This document shows, piece after piece, positions 47,958-61,685 of a stretch of DNA of 64,000 bases (position 1 is the stretch's first letter; each line of letters opens with the position of its first letter). A model generated the notes under the pieces. The model worked only from the letters and a program-made list of their open reading frames with translations, did not search any database and was not told where the DNA came from. This stretch comes from Callorhinus ursinus (Eukaryota; Chordata; Mammalia; Carnivora; Otariidae). A program made the position numbers and the translations under genes. The stretch spans positions 2,949,616-3,013,615 of the forward strand of contig NW_020313288.1 in the NCBI RefSeq assembly GCF_003265705.1. The letters run 5' to 3'.

Positions 47958-49079
47958 GCAAATTCTTTTGAAGGTACTGAGACAACAATATTTTTCCATT
48001 TGATGTCCAACCCAATAGGATGAGTTATACACCCTACTTTTGCCAAGGGTAAAAACACAAACATTTAGTCCAACTGGTATGCCTTTGGGGTACCTCAGGA
48101 CTATGGAATATTATGGAAATAATGAAATGTTGTTAGATCCAATGTGGATAAAACTGAAGAGGCTCCTATGTTTAAAATTTACCATATGCCGTATTTTGGC
48201 AGGAGTTCTAGCTGATATTAATGGCACTATGCACAGCGGACTTGACCTCCTGGGGCCAAAAAAAGCACCTCACTGATATTTCTACCACAATCACTGATCA
48301 CAAAAAAAAAAAAAAAAAAGCAATCCAGAGTCATGGTCAAAAGGCATGTTCTTTCAAAAGGCATGTTCTTCCAAGTCACATTTAGAACAAAATCGACCAA
48401 AGACACCAAAAATGCCTCTCAGAAAAGATAAACCAACATCAGAAATTTAACTTTTCATTCAATAAAAAGAGAAAATTTATGTGAAAACATGTATTTCAAT
48501 AATGAAGACTGAAATGTAGAGGTGATACAGAGTCAGGAAATTCCAGTATCTGCAAAAGACAACAGAAAAGAACTTGCAACAATAAAAGTCTCATGTGATG
48601 ATCATACATTAAGAAAATTTTGGAATGTGAGCATAAGAAAGTTTTTGTATACTTATATACAACTTTATATAAAGTTGTATGCACATACCCCTCCCACAGA
48701 CACATTCTTATCAACTTGAGTCCAAGAGACACTGTAATGGAAAAGAGACATGTTTTACATAACCATGTGATTACTCCACGTCTGAGATAACAAAGTCTAT
48801 GTGGTACAGATGCAGAGGACTTACCACCATTAGTGTTCACATCAGCGACATGAACTAGGAGTAAGACACTTCGCATCTCTATCAAGGAAGAGGCACTTGC
48901 AAAAACAAAACCATGTTTATAACAATGAAACAATTTCTGCCCCACTAACATTTTCATGAACAAAATACATAAAGTTGATACCAGAAGATTTACCAAAATT
49001 GTGTCCATTCAGGTTCATCTCCAGGTATTGGCTCTCATTTTAAAAATGATTTTAGAGAGAATAAATGCTTTCCCACAGG
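47958..49079. other. Unassigned / 3' flank of gene B
   Basis: It matches 11297-12640 without the copy A SINE. A poly(A) run lies at 48300-48319 and a short direct repeat AAAAGGCATGTTCTT at 48340-48371. No coding feature is supported. Confidence 0.4.
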
Positions 49080-49324
49080 GTCTGTGCTCCTAGATTGATG
49101 AGGTACCTGACGACTTTTCCATGGTTCTTAAGTTCATAGGGTTTCATATCACTGTGCTTTCACACATGTCCTCGAAGAGAAGAGGGACAACGGAAGGCTT
49201 TCTCACAGTGCAGATATTCTTACGGTTCTGCCCTGTGTCATCACACGTACTTACATGTCTATGGGACACTGGAAAATCTTACCAGAGTCCTTAGATTCAG
49301 AGGGATACTGTCCACTGCGCATCC
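49080..49324 (-). pseudogene. Fossil zinc fingers behind gene B
   Basis: Decayed finger units in a shifted frame, homologous to 12641-12803 and adjoining sequence. Confidence 0.65.
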
Positions 49325-49780
49325 TCACGTGTTCTTGAAGGGAGTGGTGACGAGTGAATGTCTCTCCCCAGTGTGTTTCTTCATATGCACTCGAAGGGAT
49401 GAGGGAAACTTGTATGTTTTCTCACACTCCATGCATTCATAGGGTTTAATTGTGCTGTGCGTTTTCAAATGATCTTGAAAACACTGAGGCTGACTGAAAG
49501 CTTTCCCACACTCTATACACTTAAAAGGTCTCTCTCCAGTGTGTGTCCGCATGTGTGCTTCCAGGTGTGATGGACTCCTGAAGGTTTTGCCACAGTTGTG
49601 ACATTCATAGGGTCGCTTTCTAGTGTGTGTCCTCATATGTACTCGTAAGGATGCAGTACAGGTGAAGGCTTTCCCACACTGCTGACATTTACAGGGTCTT
49701 TCCCCATTGTGTGTCCTCACATGAGCTCGTAGATTTCCAGGAGAGCTGAAGGCTTTCCCACACTGCTGACATTTACATGG
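49325..49780 (-). pseudogene. Five zinc fingers stranded behind the gene B stop codon
   Basis: This stretch continues in exactly the same frame as the gene B finger exon, after the TGA at 49783-49781. It encodes five intact C2H2 units with helices SPGNLRA, CTASLRV, SPSHLEA, QPQCFQD and FPSSLRV, then ends FKNT and a natural-looking stop. The last unit matches the last unit of gene A. It would be translated only by readthrough, or if the TGA is an assembly error or a polymorphism. Confidence 0.85.
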
Positions 49781-51482
49781 TCATTCTCCACTGTGTGTCC
49801 TCATATGTGCTCGCAGGTTTCTAGGAGTTGTGAAGTCCTTCCCACACTGCTCACATTTACAGGGTCTTTCCCCAGTATGTGTCCTCATATGTACTCGCAG
49901 GTTTCCAGGAGTCGAGAAGACTTTGCCACACTGCTGACACTCACAGGGGCTTTCCCCAGTGTGTGTCCTCATATGTGCTCGAAGGTTTGCAGGAGACTTA
50001 AAGGCTTTCCCACACTGCTGACACTTAAAGGGTCTTTCCCCAGTGTGCGTCCTCATATGTACTTGTAGGTCTCTGTGATACCTAAAGGCTCTGCCACACT
50101 CCTTACAATCATAGGGTTTCAGGACATTGTGCGTGGCCATGTGACGTTCAAAAGGTCGATGCTTTCTGAAAGTTTCACCACACTCCTTACATTCCAAGTG
50201 TCCACCCTCTGTGTGCCTTCTCACAGTATGTACTACAAGGGTGTGGTGACGAATGAAGGCTTTTCCACAGTGCTGACATTTATAGGGTCTCTCTCCAGTG
50301 TGTTTCCTCATGTGTTCTCGCAGGCATGAGTTATACCTGAAGGTCTTCCCACACTGTTGACATTCATATGGTCTCTCCCCAGTGTGTGTTGTCACATGTT
50401 CTCGCAGATTTCCAAGATATCTGAAGGTCTTCCCACATTGCTGACATTCATAGGGTCTTTCCCCAGTGTGTGTCCTCATATGTATTCGCAGGTCTGTGTG
50501 ATCCCGGAAGGCTCTGCCACACCGGTTACATTCGTAGGGTTTCACAGTACTGTGTGTGGTCATGTGACGTTTAAAATGTTCACACTTCCGGAAAGTTTTC
50601 CCACACTCCTTACATTTGTAGGGTCTGTCCCCAGTATGTGTCTTCATATGTACTCCAAGGGCTGTGTGATACCTGAAGGCTCTGCCACACTGCTTACATT
50701 CATAGGGTTTCACTACATTGTGTGTGGTCATGTGACGTTCAAAAGGTAGATGCTTCCTGAAACTTTGCCCACACTCCTTACATTCCAAGGGTCTGTCCTC
50801 TTTGTGTCTTCTCATGTGTTCTTCAAGGGAGTAGTGATCAGGGAAGGCTTTTCCACACTGCTGACATTTATAGGGTTCTTCCCGAGTGTGTGTCCCCACA
50901 TGTCTTTGCAGGCTTGAAGTAGACCTAAAGGCTTTCCCACACTCCACACATTTATATGGTCTCTCCCCAGTGTGAGTTCTCACATGACGTGTAAGATCAG
51001 AATTATACATAAAAGCTTTCCCACATACATCACACACACGGACATTCTGTCCACAGTGACCTTGCACATGATCCTGAAAGGATGAGGTGCGAGTGAAAAC
51101 TTTTCCACATTTCTTGCACTCTAAAGATTTTTTACTGCTGAGATTCTTCAAGTATCTCTTAAATGCTGTGCCAGAGTCCTGATGTTCACGATGTTCATAG
51201 GGTTTCTCTACAAGGTCTGCGTCCAAGTGAGTGATGCGGCTCAAGACACACCTGCAGGCTGGCCCACATTCCTCACAGGGACTAGGTGTGTGTCCAGGAT
51301 GAGATCTTCCTGGGTTCTCAGGGAAAGAACCATCTGTGAAGGTTTCTCTACACTTAATGCATTCACAGGATTTATCTCCAGTAGTACACTCCTCATGCAC
51401 AGTAAAACTAGTAATTTGGTTTACGGTATCTCCACATTGATTACCTTCATTGCTTTCACAGACACGCTCCACCAAATGACTT
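49781..51482 (-). CDS. Gene B zinc-finger exon, ZNF77-like, truncated by an in-frame TGA
   Basis: Paralogue of the gene A finger exon, with the same acceptor (GAACAG before 51482) and the same ERVCESNEGNQCGDT spacer. Joined to its KRAB and linker exons it would give 670 residues, or 822 without the premature stop. Sixteen fingers precede the stop, starting near residue 216, all with C2H2 ligands. Unit 11 has H-x4-H. Units 7-11 (helices starting KCEHFK, DHTDL, YLGNL, YNSCL, RHHTL) line up with units 8-12 of gene A. Units 12-20 have no counterpart in A. The stop falls in a linker where AGA is expected (TGERP becomes TGE-stop). The first exon lies beyond the right edge. The product may still bind DNA, because KRAB and 16 fingers remain. 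Confidence 0.82.
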
Positions 51483-51899
51483 CTGTTCAAAATAGGAAGG
51501 CACACTGTTAGAGAATAATGATTATAACCAAACTCTTTTATTAATGATCTACTGATGCTTATAAATGATTATTTGGCTACATAATGGCCATTTTCAATGA
51601 ATGGGTACATTTTTGGCACTGTCTCCATGGTAACAAAGTGAAACAAGCTTAATGCATTGGCTGAGGACTCAAATATAGTCATAACACCCTAGGTTTCTCA
51701 GATACAGCTTTTCTCACCATTGTTTCCAACTTCCACCATTAGTTTTCAGATGATAAATATCTAGAATGCATTCATTAAAATTCCATCATGTGAAAATTAT
51801 GGTTATACAATTATTGAGGTATGCTTTCAGCTATTCTCTAATTTCAAGTTAGTCTCACAATCTGCCCTGATCCCCTTCTCCTGTAGGAGTGTCACTCAC
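51483..51899 (-). other. Intron between linker and finger exons, gene B
   Basis: Bounded by GTGAGT at 51899 and a GAACAG acceptor at 51483. It diverges from copy A except at its right end. Confidence 0.7.
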
Positions 51900-52080
51900 C
51901 TCAAATGCCCTTCCTGGGTTTGGGTCTGATCTCCACTGCTATGAAATTTCCGGTTTTCTCCAAAAACAGAACACGAATCATTTCTTGCAAATATGACTAT
52001 TTTCTCTTCACTGGGTAACTCATTCTGCAAAATATTCCACTGCGTCCTCGATGCACTCCTTTTATCCTGACTGGGACAAA
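51900..52080 (-). CDS. Gene B linker exon
   Basis: A 181-bp exon with the same splice sites and phases as 14757-14937 (TTTTTGCAG acceptor, GAG/GTGAGT donor). It is open throughout, with EEKIVIFARNDS and FGENRKF conserved. The few differences from gene A give S/P, M/T and T/A type changes. Confidence 0.84.
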
Positions 52081-52789
52081 CTGCAAAAATTGGTAGCATA
52101 ATTTAATTTCTTGGGAATGATCTGATGTTTGAAGGTAAGAAAATAGACCATATGTTGATTTCGATTCATATACTCATCACAAAATGTAAATGAAGCTCAT
52201 CAGGAAGAATGGACAAGTGATCAAAGAAAACTTCTGAGGACCCTAGTGATTTGGGACTTTGGCAGTAAGAGGAAAGTGTATGTAGCGCAGCCCGTTTACT
52301 CAGAAATACTTCAAAATTGATGGAGACTAATGTGGAGATAAGTGTTATCAGAAAAGGAAAGCAGAAAGGACCTGGGCAAGATACACACATCCGCACCCTA
52401 CCTCTATAAGAGGAATACAGAAAGGCTTGCAATGTGGGTGAGGATGAATGAACGGTCCGACCTGGAAGCCAGGTAAGTGACAAAATCACCCTTCTTCAAC
52501 AAAACTGAGTCACGTTTCTAATGGACATGTCCAAATGCTGTTCCCTTCTCCAGAACCTGGCCCAACTGAGGGTTGCTAGGATGTTCTGAAGGCACAGAGG
52601 CCCTCGGTGAAGCCTGCCTGGACTGCCCCAACTGCCACTCGGAGGTTGGATGGTGTGTGTGGCTGCTGCCCAGCCCCTGGAGAACAGCACAGCATGAGGG
52701 AGGTGAAGAGCAACAAGCAATCTGGATGATGGGCCCTTACTTTATTCTTCGAATTCAATGATGATGGGTAAGTGGGAACTTTTTTTTCT
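52081..52789 (-). other. Intron 2 of gene B, conserved tract then divergent part
   Basis: Up to about 52677 it is nearly identical to 14938-15531. After that the copies diverge sharply, with an extra CTGGAGAACAGCA segment here. Confidence 0.6.
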
Positions 52790-54374
52790 TCTTTCTTTTC
52801 TCATTTTTTAGTGGAAGCATATCGACCATTAATATTAGCATCAGATGTACAACACAGTGATTCAACAATTATATAATTACAAAATGCCCACCACAGTAAG
52901 TATAAATATCATGTTACTATAGAAAACTAATACAATATTATTGATCATATTCCATCTGCTGTACTTTTCATTCCCATATTTACTAAGTGTGACTTCGTAC
53001 CACTCAATCCCCTTTATTTTACCTCTCCCTCCATACCCTTCCAATCTCACAAGCACCAATTTGTTCTCTATAGTTCTAGTTTTAAGTCTGTTTCTATTTT
53101 CTGTTGTTTGTTCATTCATTTTGCTATTTAGATTCCACGTATAAGTAAAGTATGGTGTTTACCTTTCTGTCTGACTTATTTACTTGGAAGAATACCCTCT
53201 AGGTCCATCCATGTTTTCACAAATGGGAAGACTTCAACCTTTTTGCAGAGCTGAGTAGCAGTCCCTTATATGCATTTTCCACATCACTAACCATTCATCT
53301 TGTTGATGGACACGTGAGTTCCTTCCATATGTTGAGTATTGTAACTAACACTACAATGAACATTAGTGTTTTTTCTATGGTTAAATACCCAGAAGTGGAA
53401 TTATAGATGATATGGTACTTCTGTGCTGTTTTATGGAACCTCCATACTGTTTTCCATGGGGGCTGCACCAATTTACCTTCCCACCAGCAAAGATGAGTTT
53501 CCTTTTCTCCGCACCCTCACCAATACTTGTTATTTCTTGTCTTTTTGATACCAGCAAATCTGGCTGCTGTGAGGTGATATCTCATTTGTGGTTTTGATTT
53601 GCACTTCCTTGATGATTAGTGATATTGAGCAGCTTCTTCATGTGCCTAGTGGCCATCTGTATATCTTCTTTGGGAAAATGTCTACTATGTTCCTCTGCCC
53701 CATTTTAAAATGTTCCCTTTCATTTCCCTTGTCTGAAGGGATAATTCCATAAAAGTACTGCTAAGGCTGATGTCCATGAATTCTGTTTCAAGACAATTCT
53801 GTTTTGTCTTAAGAGGTGTACGGTTTCAAGTCTTACACTTAGGTATTCAATCCATATAGAGTTTACTGTTGTGTAAGGTGTAAGAAGGTGGTCCAATTTC
53901 ATCCTTTCGCAGATAGCTGTCTCATTTTCTTAACACCAGCTATTGAAGGGAGTCTTTCCCCATTGTATATTCTCAGCTCCTTTTTGGTGGATAATTTCAC
54001 CATATAAGCATGGGTTTATTTCTAGACTCTATTCTGTTCCCTTGACCCATGTGTCTGTTTTTGTGCCAGTAACATACCGTTTCGATTAGTAGAGTTTTGT
54101 GGTATACTTTGAAATCTGGGATTGTTATATCTTCAGCTTTGGTTTACTTTTTCCACACTGCTTTGGTATATTTGGAATATTTTGTTTCCATTCAAATTTT
54201 TAAATTTTTCGCTCAAAAAGTACTATTAGTATGTTGATAGGGATATCACTGAACACGCAGGGTGCTTTTCATGGTATGGGCATGTTTAAAAATACTAACC
54301 CTTGCAATCCATGACAAGGGTTTATTTCTCCATTTAGTGTGTCATCTTCAATTTTCTTCATTAAATGTCTTATA

Positions 54375-54457
54375 TTCTCCCTCTCCCACTCCCCCTGCTT
54401 GTGTTCCCTCTCTTGCTGTGTCTCTCTCTGTCAAGTAAATAAATAAAATCTTTAAAA
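54375..54457 (+). mobile_element. CAN SINE 3' half, abutting a full SINE
   Basis: It begins mid-element at TTCTCCCTCTCCCACTCC and ends AAAATCTTTAAAAA, then runs straight into the next SINE. Confidence 0.88.
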
Positions 54458-54660
54458 AGGGGGGGCACCTGGGTGGCTCAGTTGTTAAGCATCTGCCTTC
54501 AGCTCAGGTCAAGATCCCAGGGTCCTGGGATTGAGCCTCCCATCGGGCTCCCTGCTCAGCGGGAAGCCTGCTTCTCCCTCTCCCACTCCCCCTGCTTGTG
54601 TTCCTCCTCTTGCTGTGTCTCTCTCTGTCAAATAAATAAATAAAATCTTAAAAAAATAAA
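54458..54660 (+). mobile_element. CAN SINE, full, after the half SINE
   Basis: A full SINE starting GGGGGCACCTGGG and ending AAAATCTTAAAAAAATAAA. Together with the half element it fills a site that is empty in copy A near 17675. Confidence 0.93.
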
Positions 54661-56357
54661 TATAGATTTCAGTCTTTCACCTTCAGGTCTTTTACCTTTC
54701 TTACATTTATTTACCGTATCTTACAGTTTTTGAAGGAATTAAACATAGGATTGTTTTCTTAATTTCTCTCTGCTATTTTGTTACGAGTTATACAAATGCA
54801 ACAGATTTTGGTATATTAATTTTGTATCCTGCAACGTTTCTAAATTCATTTGTTAGTTTAATAGTATTTGGTGAAGTCTTAAGGAATTTCTATATATACT
54901 TTCATATTATCTGAAGATATTGACAATTTTCTTAAACAGTTGCTTACTTCCCATTTCTTTATGTTGTCTGACTAGTAGGCCTATGACTTCCACCACTATG
55001 TTGAATAAAACTGGTGAGAGTGGACATCCTTGCTTTGTTCTTGATCTTAGAGAAAAAGCTTTTGGCTCTTCACCATTGAGTATATTAGTGTGGGTTTGTC
55101 ATCTATGGCCTATGGTCTGTTGAGGTATATTCCTTGTATATACATCTGTTTGAGAGTGTTTATCAGGAATGGAGGTTGAATTCTGTCAAATGATTTCTAC
55201 ATCTATGGAGATGATCACATGGTTTTTATAATTTATTTCATTGATGTGGTATATCATACTGCTTGATATGCATATATTAAAAATTCATTCCACCCCTGGA
55301 ATAAATCCCATTTTATTATGGTGAATGCTCCTTTTAATGTATTTTGAATTCAGCCTGCTAATATTTTCTTTAGTACTTTTCCATCTATGTTCCTCAGGGA
55401 TATTTGTCTGTGAATTTTTTTTTTTTTTGTAGTGTCTTTGGTTTTGGTATCAAGGTAATGCTGACATCACAGAATGAACTTGGAAGCATTCCTTCCTGTT
55501 CTATTTTTTGGAGTAGTTTGAGAATAATAGGTATTAACTCTTCTTTATCTGCTTGGTAGAATGTACCTGTGAGGTCACGTGGTTGGTCCTGGATTTCTCC
55601 TCAATGTGTTTTGATTAGTAATTCGCTTTTGTTTCTAGTAATAGTCTGTTTACATTTTCTATGTCTTCCTAATCTCATCTTGGCAGATTAGTTTCTAAAA
55701 ATTATCTATTTCTCTGGGTGGTGCAATTGGTTGCTATACAATTTCCCATGTAATCTCATAACCCATTGTATTTCTGTGGTGTCAATTTTAACTTTTCTCT
55801 CATTTCTGATTTTGAGAAATTAGAATTTCTTGATTTCTTGATTACTTTGGCTAGATTTTATCAATTTGTTTCTTGTTTTCTTGATTAGTTTGGCTAGATT
55901 TTATCAATTTTATCTTTTCAAAAGACCAGCTCTTAGTTTCATTGATCTTTTCTATTTTTTAACCTCCATTTCATTTATTTCTGTTCTGCTCTCCATGATT
56001 TCCTTCCTTATAAATTTGGGCTTTGCTTATTCTTCTTTTTCTAGTGTACCTTACACTCTAGGTGTAAGGTTCGATTGTTTGAGATTTTTCTTGTTTCCTG
56101 AGGCAGGCCCATATCACTATACACTTCCATCTTACCACTGCTTGTGCTGCACAGGCCAAAAATGTTCCATCATGCATTTATTTTTATTTAGCTCCAGGTA
56201 TTTTACTGATTCCTCTCTGACTTCTTTGTTGACCCATTGGTGTTTAGTAGCATGCTGTTTAGCTTCAACACATTTGAGCTTCTTCCTTTTCTTGTTATTG
56301 ACTTGTAATTTCATACTGTTGTGCATAGAAAACATGCCTCATAAGATTACAGTCTTC

Positions 56358-56553
56358 AGGGGCACCTGGTGGTTCAGTTGTTAAGCGTCTGCCTTCGGCT
56401 CAGGTCATGGTCCCAGGGTCCTGGGATCGAGCCCCACATCAGGCTCCCTGTTCAGCGGGAAGCCTACTTCTCCCTCTCCCACTGCCTCTGCTTGTGTTCT
56501 CTCTCTCGCTGTGTCTCTCTCTGTCAAATAAATAAATAAAATCTTAAAAAAAA
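56358..56553 (+). mobile_element. CAN SINE
   Basis: Flanked by AAGATTACAGTCTTC at 56343-56357 and 56554-56568. Confidence 0.97.
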
Positions 56554-57212
56554 AAGATTACAGTCTTCGTAAATTTACTGAGACTTGTTTTGTGGTCTAA
56601 CATATGAACTATCCTGGAGAATGTTCCTCACGCACTTGAAAAGAATGTGTATTCTGCCGTGTGGGATGGAATGTTCATTATGTCCACCTGGTGTAATGTG
56701 TCACTGAAATCCACTCTACTTATTTTCAGTCTGGACGTTCAATGTAAGCACATTAGTAGAGTGTTAAATCCTCCTCCAATTACTTACTACTGTCATTTTC
56801 TGCCTTTATTTCTCTTAATATTTGCTTTATATATTTAGGCGTTCCCTGCTGTATGTGTAGATATAATCAACTGTTATACTACTTTTGTTTCATTGATCTG
56901 TTTATCTTCATGTCACGGCAGTCTCTGTCCCTTGTTATAGTCTTTGCTGTGACATCTACTATATCTCATGTAAGTATTCGATCTCTACTTTTTACCCCGC
57001 TTTTATTTGCATGGAAAATCTATTTTAACCCACTTGACTTTCAGTCTGTACTGTGTCTCCCTTTTAGGCAGACTATAGATGGGTTCTTTTTTTTTTTTTT
57101 TAATCATTCAATCAGTATATGCCTTTTGACTGGAGCATTTAGTCTACCTACATTGGAAGTAATTATTGAGGAGCATGTACTTCTAGCTAGTCTCTTAAAT
57201 GCTTTTTTCTTT

Positions 57213-57408
57213 TTTTTTAAGATTTACTTATTTGAGAGAGAGTGAGAGTGAGGGAGAGAGAGCAGGAGCTGGGTAAGGGGCAGAGGGAGAGGGAGAAGCA
57301 GACTCCCCTCTGAGCAGAGAGCCTGACGTGGGGCTGGATCCCAGGACCCTGAGATCATGACCCGGGCCAAAGGCAGACACTTATCTGACTAAGCCACCCA
57401 GGCACCCC
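57213..57408 (-). mobile_element. CAN SINE
   Basis: A reverse SINE ending GCCACCCAGGCACCCC. Confidence 0.93.
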
Positions 57409-57432
57409 CACAGTGGTTTTTTTGTTTTGTTT

Positions 57433-57530
57433 TGTTTGTTTTTTAAGGAAGATGTAAGCCCAATGTGGGGCCCAAACTCATGACCCTGAGACCAAGAGGC
57501 CAATGCTCCGACTAAGCCAGCTAGGCACCC
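57433..57530 (-). mobile_element. Short older SINE beside the previous one
   Basis: A tRNA-like head (AACTCATGACCCTGAGACCAAGAG, then AAGCCAGCTAGGCACCCC) without the CT-rich middle. Confidence 0.8.
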
Positions 57531-57765
57531 CATATTTCACATCTGTTCCTCTGTATCCATGGATTAACCTCAAGATACAAATGATTTTACTACTTTTGTG
57601 TTTTAGCCTTCATAACAGCTTTCTAAATGACTTATTTACTAACTTTATGTTTCCAACTACCAGCAATTTATATATCCTTTCATAATTTTCATGCTTTTAG
57701 TTATTACCTTTTCTTTTCCACTTAAAAGAGGTACTTCATGATTAATAAGGCTGATTTAATGGTGG

Positions 57766-57976
57766 GATGCCTGGGTGGCTCAGTGATTCGAGCATCCAAC
57801 TCTTGATTTTGGTTCAGGTCATGATCTCAGGGTCTTGAGATCGAGCCTCACATTGGGCTCCACGCTTGGTGCAGAGTCCACTTAGATTCTCTCTCTCTCC
57901 CCTTCCCTCTGCCCCCACATTGTGCATGTGCACTCTCTCTCCTCGTATAAATAAATAAAAGATTTTTTTAAAAAGA
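57766..57976 (+). mobile_element. CAN SINE, older type
   Basis: The head reads GGATGCCTGGGTGGCTCAG, with the CCAACTCTTGATTTTGG box of an older subfamily and an AAATAAATAAAAG tail. Confidence 0.93.
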
Positions 57977-60170
57977 TGGTTTCATGGTGACGAAGTTCTT
58001 TAATTATTGTTTGTCTGGAAATCTTTTTATCTCTTTCAATTCTGAGTGATGAATTTCCTGAGTAGAATATACTTGGTTGTAGGGTTTTTTTTCCTTTTGG
58101 CACTTTGAATGTATCATGCCACTCCCGACTGGCCTGCCATTTTTCTCCTGAAAAATCAGCTGATAGCCTTATGGAATTTCCCTTGTAGTTTAGAGTTTGG
58201 TTTCTCTAGCTGCTTTAAGATAACCTCTTTATATTTCATTTTTTCCCCATTTTATTATAAATGTTGGTGTGGACCTCCTTTTGTTCTTCCAGTTTAGCCC
58301 TGCTGTACTTTGCAGACCTGGATATCTGTTTCATGCCCAGATTTGAGAACTCCTCACCCATAGTATCTTCAAAGAAGTTTCTGCTCTTTTCTTTCCCTTC
58401 TCCTCCTTAGACCCCTATAATGCAAATGTTATTATCATTGCTGTGGCCAAAGAGGTCCATGAACTTATCCTCAGTTATTTATTTCTCACAGTTACTGTAA
58501 TTTTGCTATTCAGCTTGGTTGCTTCCCACACTACCTCATCTTCCAGATTGCGGATACCTGTTTAGCATCCTCTAATCTCCTATGGATTCCCTCTAGTATA
58601 TTTTTCATGTCATTTATGGTATTCCATAGCTGCTACTGGTTCTTGTTTATATTTTCTATCTCCTTGTTGAAGTGCTCACTGTGTTCATGAACTCTTCTCT
58701 CAAGTCTGGGGAGTATCTACATGACCATTACTTTGAACTCTTCATCTGGTAGATTACTTATCTCTATATGATTTAGCTCATTTTCAGTGCTTTTGTCCTG
58801 TTATTTTCTTTGCAACAAATTCCTTTGTCTTCTCACTATGTTGGCAATGTATTAAGTAAGGCAGCTACATCTCCTAGTCTTCAAAGTAGTGGCCTTACAC
58901 AGAAGACATCCTATGGTACCCTAAACCACAATCACGCCCTGGACACCAGGACCAGGTGCTCCGGGTGTGGGCTGTGTGTGCTCTCCTGTTGTGGCTGAGA
59001 CCCAGCTGCTATATGCACATTGGTTTGTGGGGCTTGCTCTCCTACATGCCTGGCTGAGAAGTACTGCTGTAGCCATGCTGGGTGCACTGATGAATGCGGG
59101 TAATCCTCAATATGGCTATCTGCAATGATGGGTGGTGACTGCTGTGGGTGCAGTAGTGGGCAGGTTGCCCCCAGCTCGGCTAGTTGAGAGGCCAGGCGAC
59201 GGAAAGGCCCAGCTGCAGCTAGTACAGGCTCACTGGTCAGTGTGGTTAGTTCCTTCACACCCTGCGACAGGAGTCATGCTGGAGAAGTGGCATCACAACT
59301 GGGGTTGCATAACAGGGGTGGTATGACAGGAGTCCCAATGGGGAGACATTAGTCCCAAGTGAGGGGTGGCTGGACAGGAGCTACTTTGGACGGGTACCTC
59401 GCAGGGCAGATGGGTTAGATGCGGTGGGTCGGTGGGAAATGCTGAGTGGGGAAAACCAGTATAAGCAATGCAGATGAAGAGTGTCAGAACTGGCTCCCGG
59501 ATGTATCTGGCTATCTCGGGTGAAGGAGGGAAGATAAACGACACTTGCCAGCATGTCAGTTCCTAGAGAGAACTCTCTGGGCCTCCAGTGTGTGCCCTAA
59601 AATTAGGCAATAAATCTCCTTCACACATAACCCAGGTACGTTTCAAAATTCAGCTTTGTGCTCTATCTTGTGCCACCTGACACAGTGTGCTAACTCTTTA
59701 AAGAGTGAAGACTCTGTTTTCTATAGCCCTCCATCTTTTCTGGAGTTAAGCCCCACTAATGTTTTAGCTCCCAAACTTAAGGCCCACTGATTTGCAAAGG
59801 CAGGGGTTCCGGGCCCTGGGGTCTTTGCACTGTGGTCCCCAGGGGTAGGGGTGCCTGGTGTGGGGACTGATTTCCCTGCTTCTCTCTACCTGTGATGTCC
59901 CACCCACTTTTGCATAGCCACAGTGGGGTTTGGCTTCCATACCCATCTCTGCCCCGCCTACCCATTTCCATGAGGACATCTCTTTCTGACTATAGCTGCG
60001 AAAGATCTGTTCTGGCAGTCTTCAGATCATTTTCAGAGTGAGTTGGAATACATGTAGTTCTTGCCTCAGAGTGTCCAGGGGAGCAGGGGAGCTCTGTCTG
60101 TCGTCTTCCCTCCTCATTAAATGAGGGTTTAACTGGAGCAACATTACCGAGCCCAATATGTAGTAACCAC

Positions 60171-61399
<1,229 letters not shown>

Positions 61400-61685
61400 T
61401 TAAGTGACCTACCTGGAAATGGCCATAGGCCCCAAGTAACCAATGGGCTACTTACAACCTGGCACAGTTACCAAAACAGGAAAATTCCACATGTTCCCAT
61501 ACTTCCTCACTTCACCGTGTAACTATAGCCTGCCCCTTAGCACCACCTAGGGGCAGCTTATCCTTTACTGTCCTGCTGGCTGTTCCCCTATGGTGTATTC
61601 AATAAACTTCTATGTCTATTGTTTTACTTTGGGTGAATTCTTTCCCCACCCATGCCACCAGCTCCACCAGATCAGGTCGCCCCAC
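61400..61685 (+). mobile_element. ERV LTR (copy B)
   Basis: It has AATAAA near 61610 and ends CCCCACA, followed by TTTGGCGACCAC at the primer-site position. It matches 22060-22343. Confidence 0.65.

Larger units (their letters stand above)
52790..60170 (-). mobile_element. Old, nearly full-length LINE-1, antisense
   Basis: Read on the minus strand it runs 5' UTR (about 60170-58700), ORF1 region (about 58600-57500), ORF2 (about 57100-53250) and 3' UTR (to 52790). Clues are the reverse-strand ORF2 C-terminus near 53250-53480, the palm region near 54960-55230 (which on the plus strand reads TTGAATAAAACTGGTGAGAG, then GGACATCCTTGC), and the RT entrance near 55560. The reading frames are badly decayed. 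At least six SINE insertions lie inside. Copy A keeps only the 3' 2 kb or so. The 5' end is approximate. Confidence 0.75.

Noticed and set aside
49325..51482. Regular 84-bp repetition resembling a tandem DNA or CRISPR-like array
   Set aside because: The period is one C2H2 finger (28 codons), translation gives intact fingers, and the organism is a mammal.
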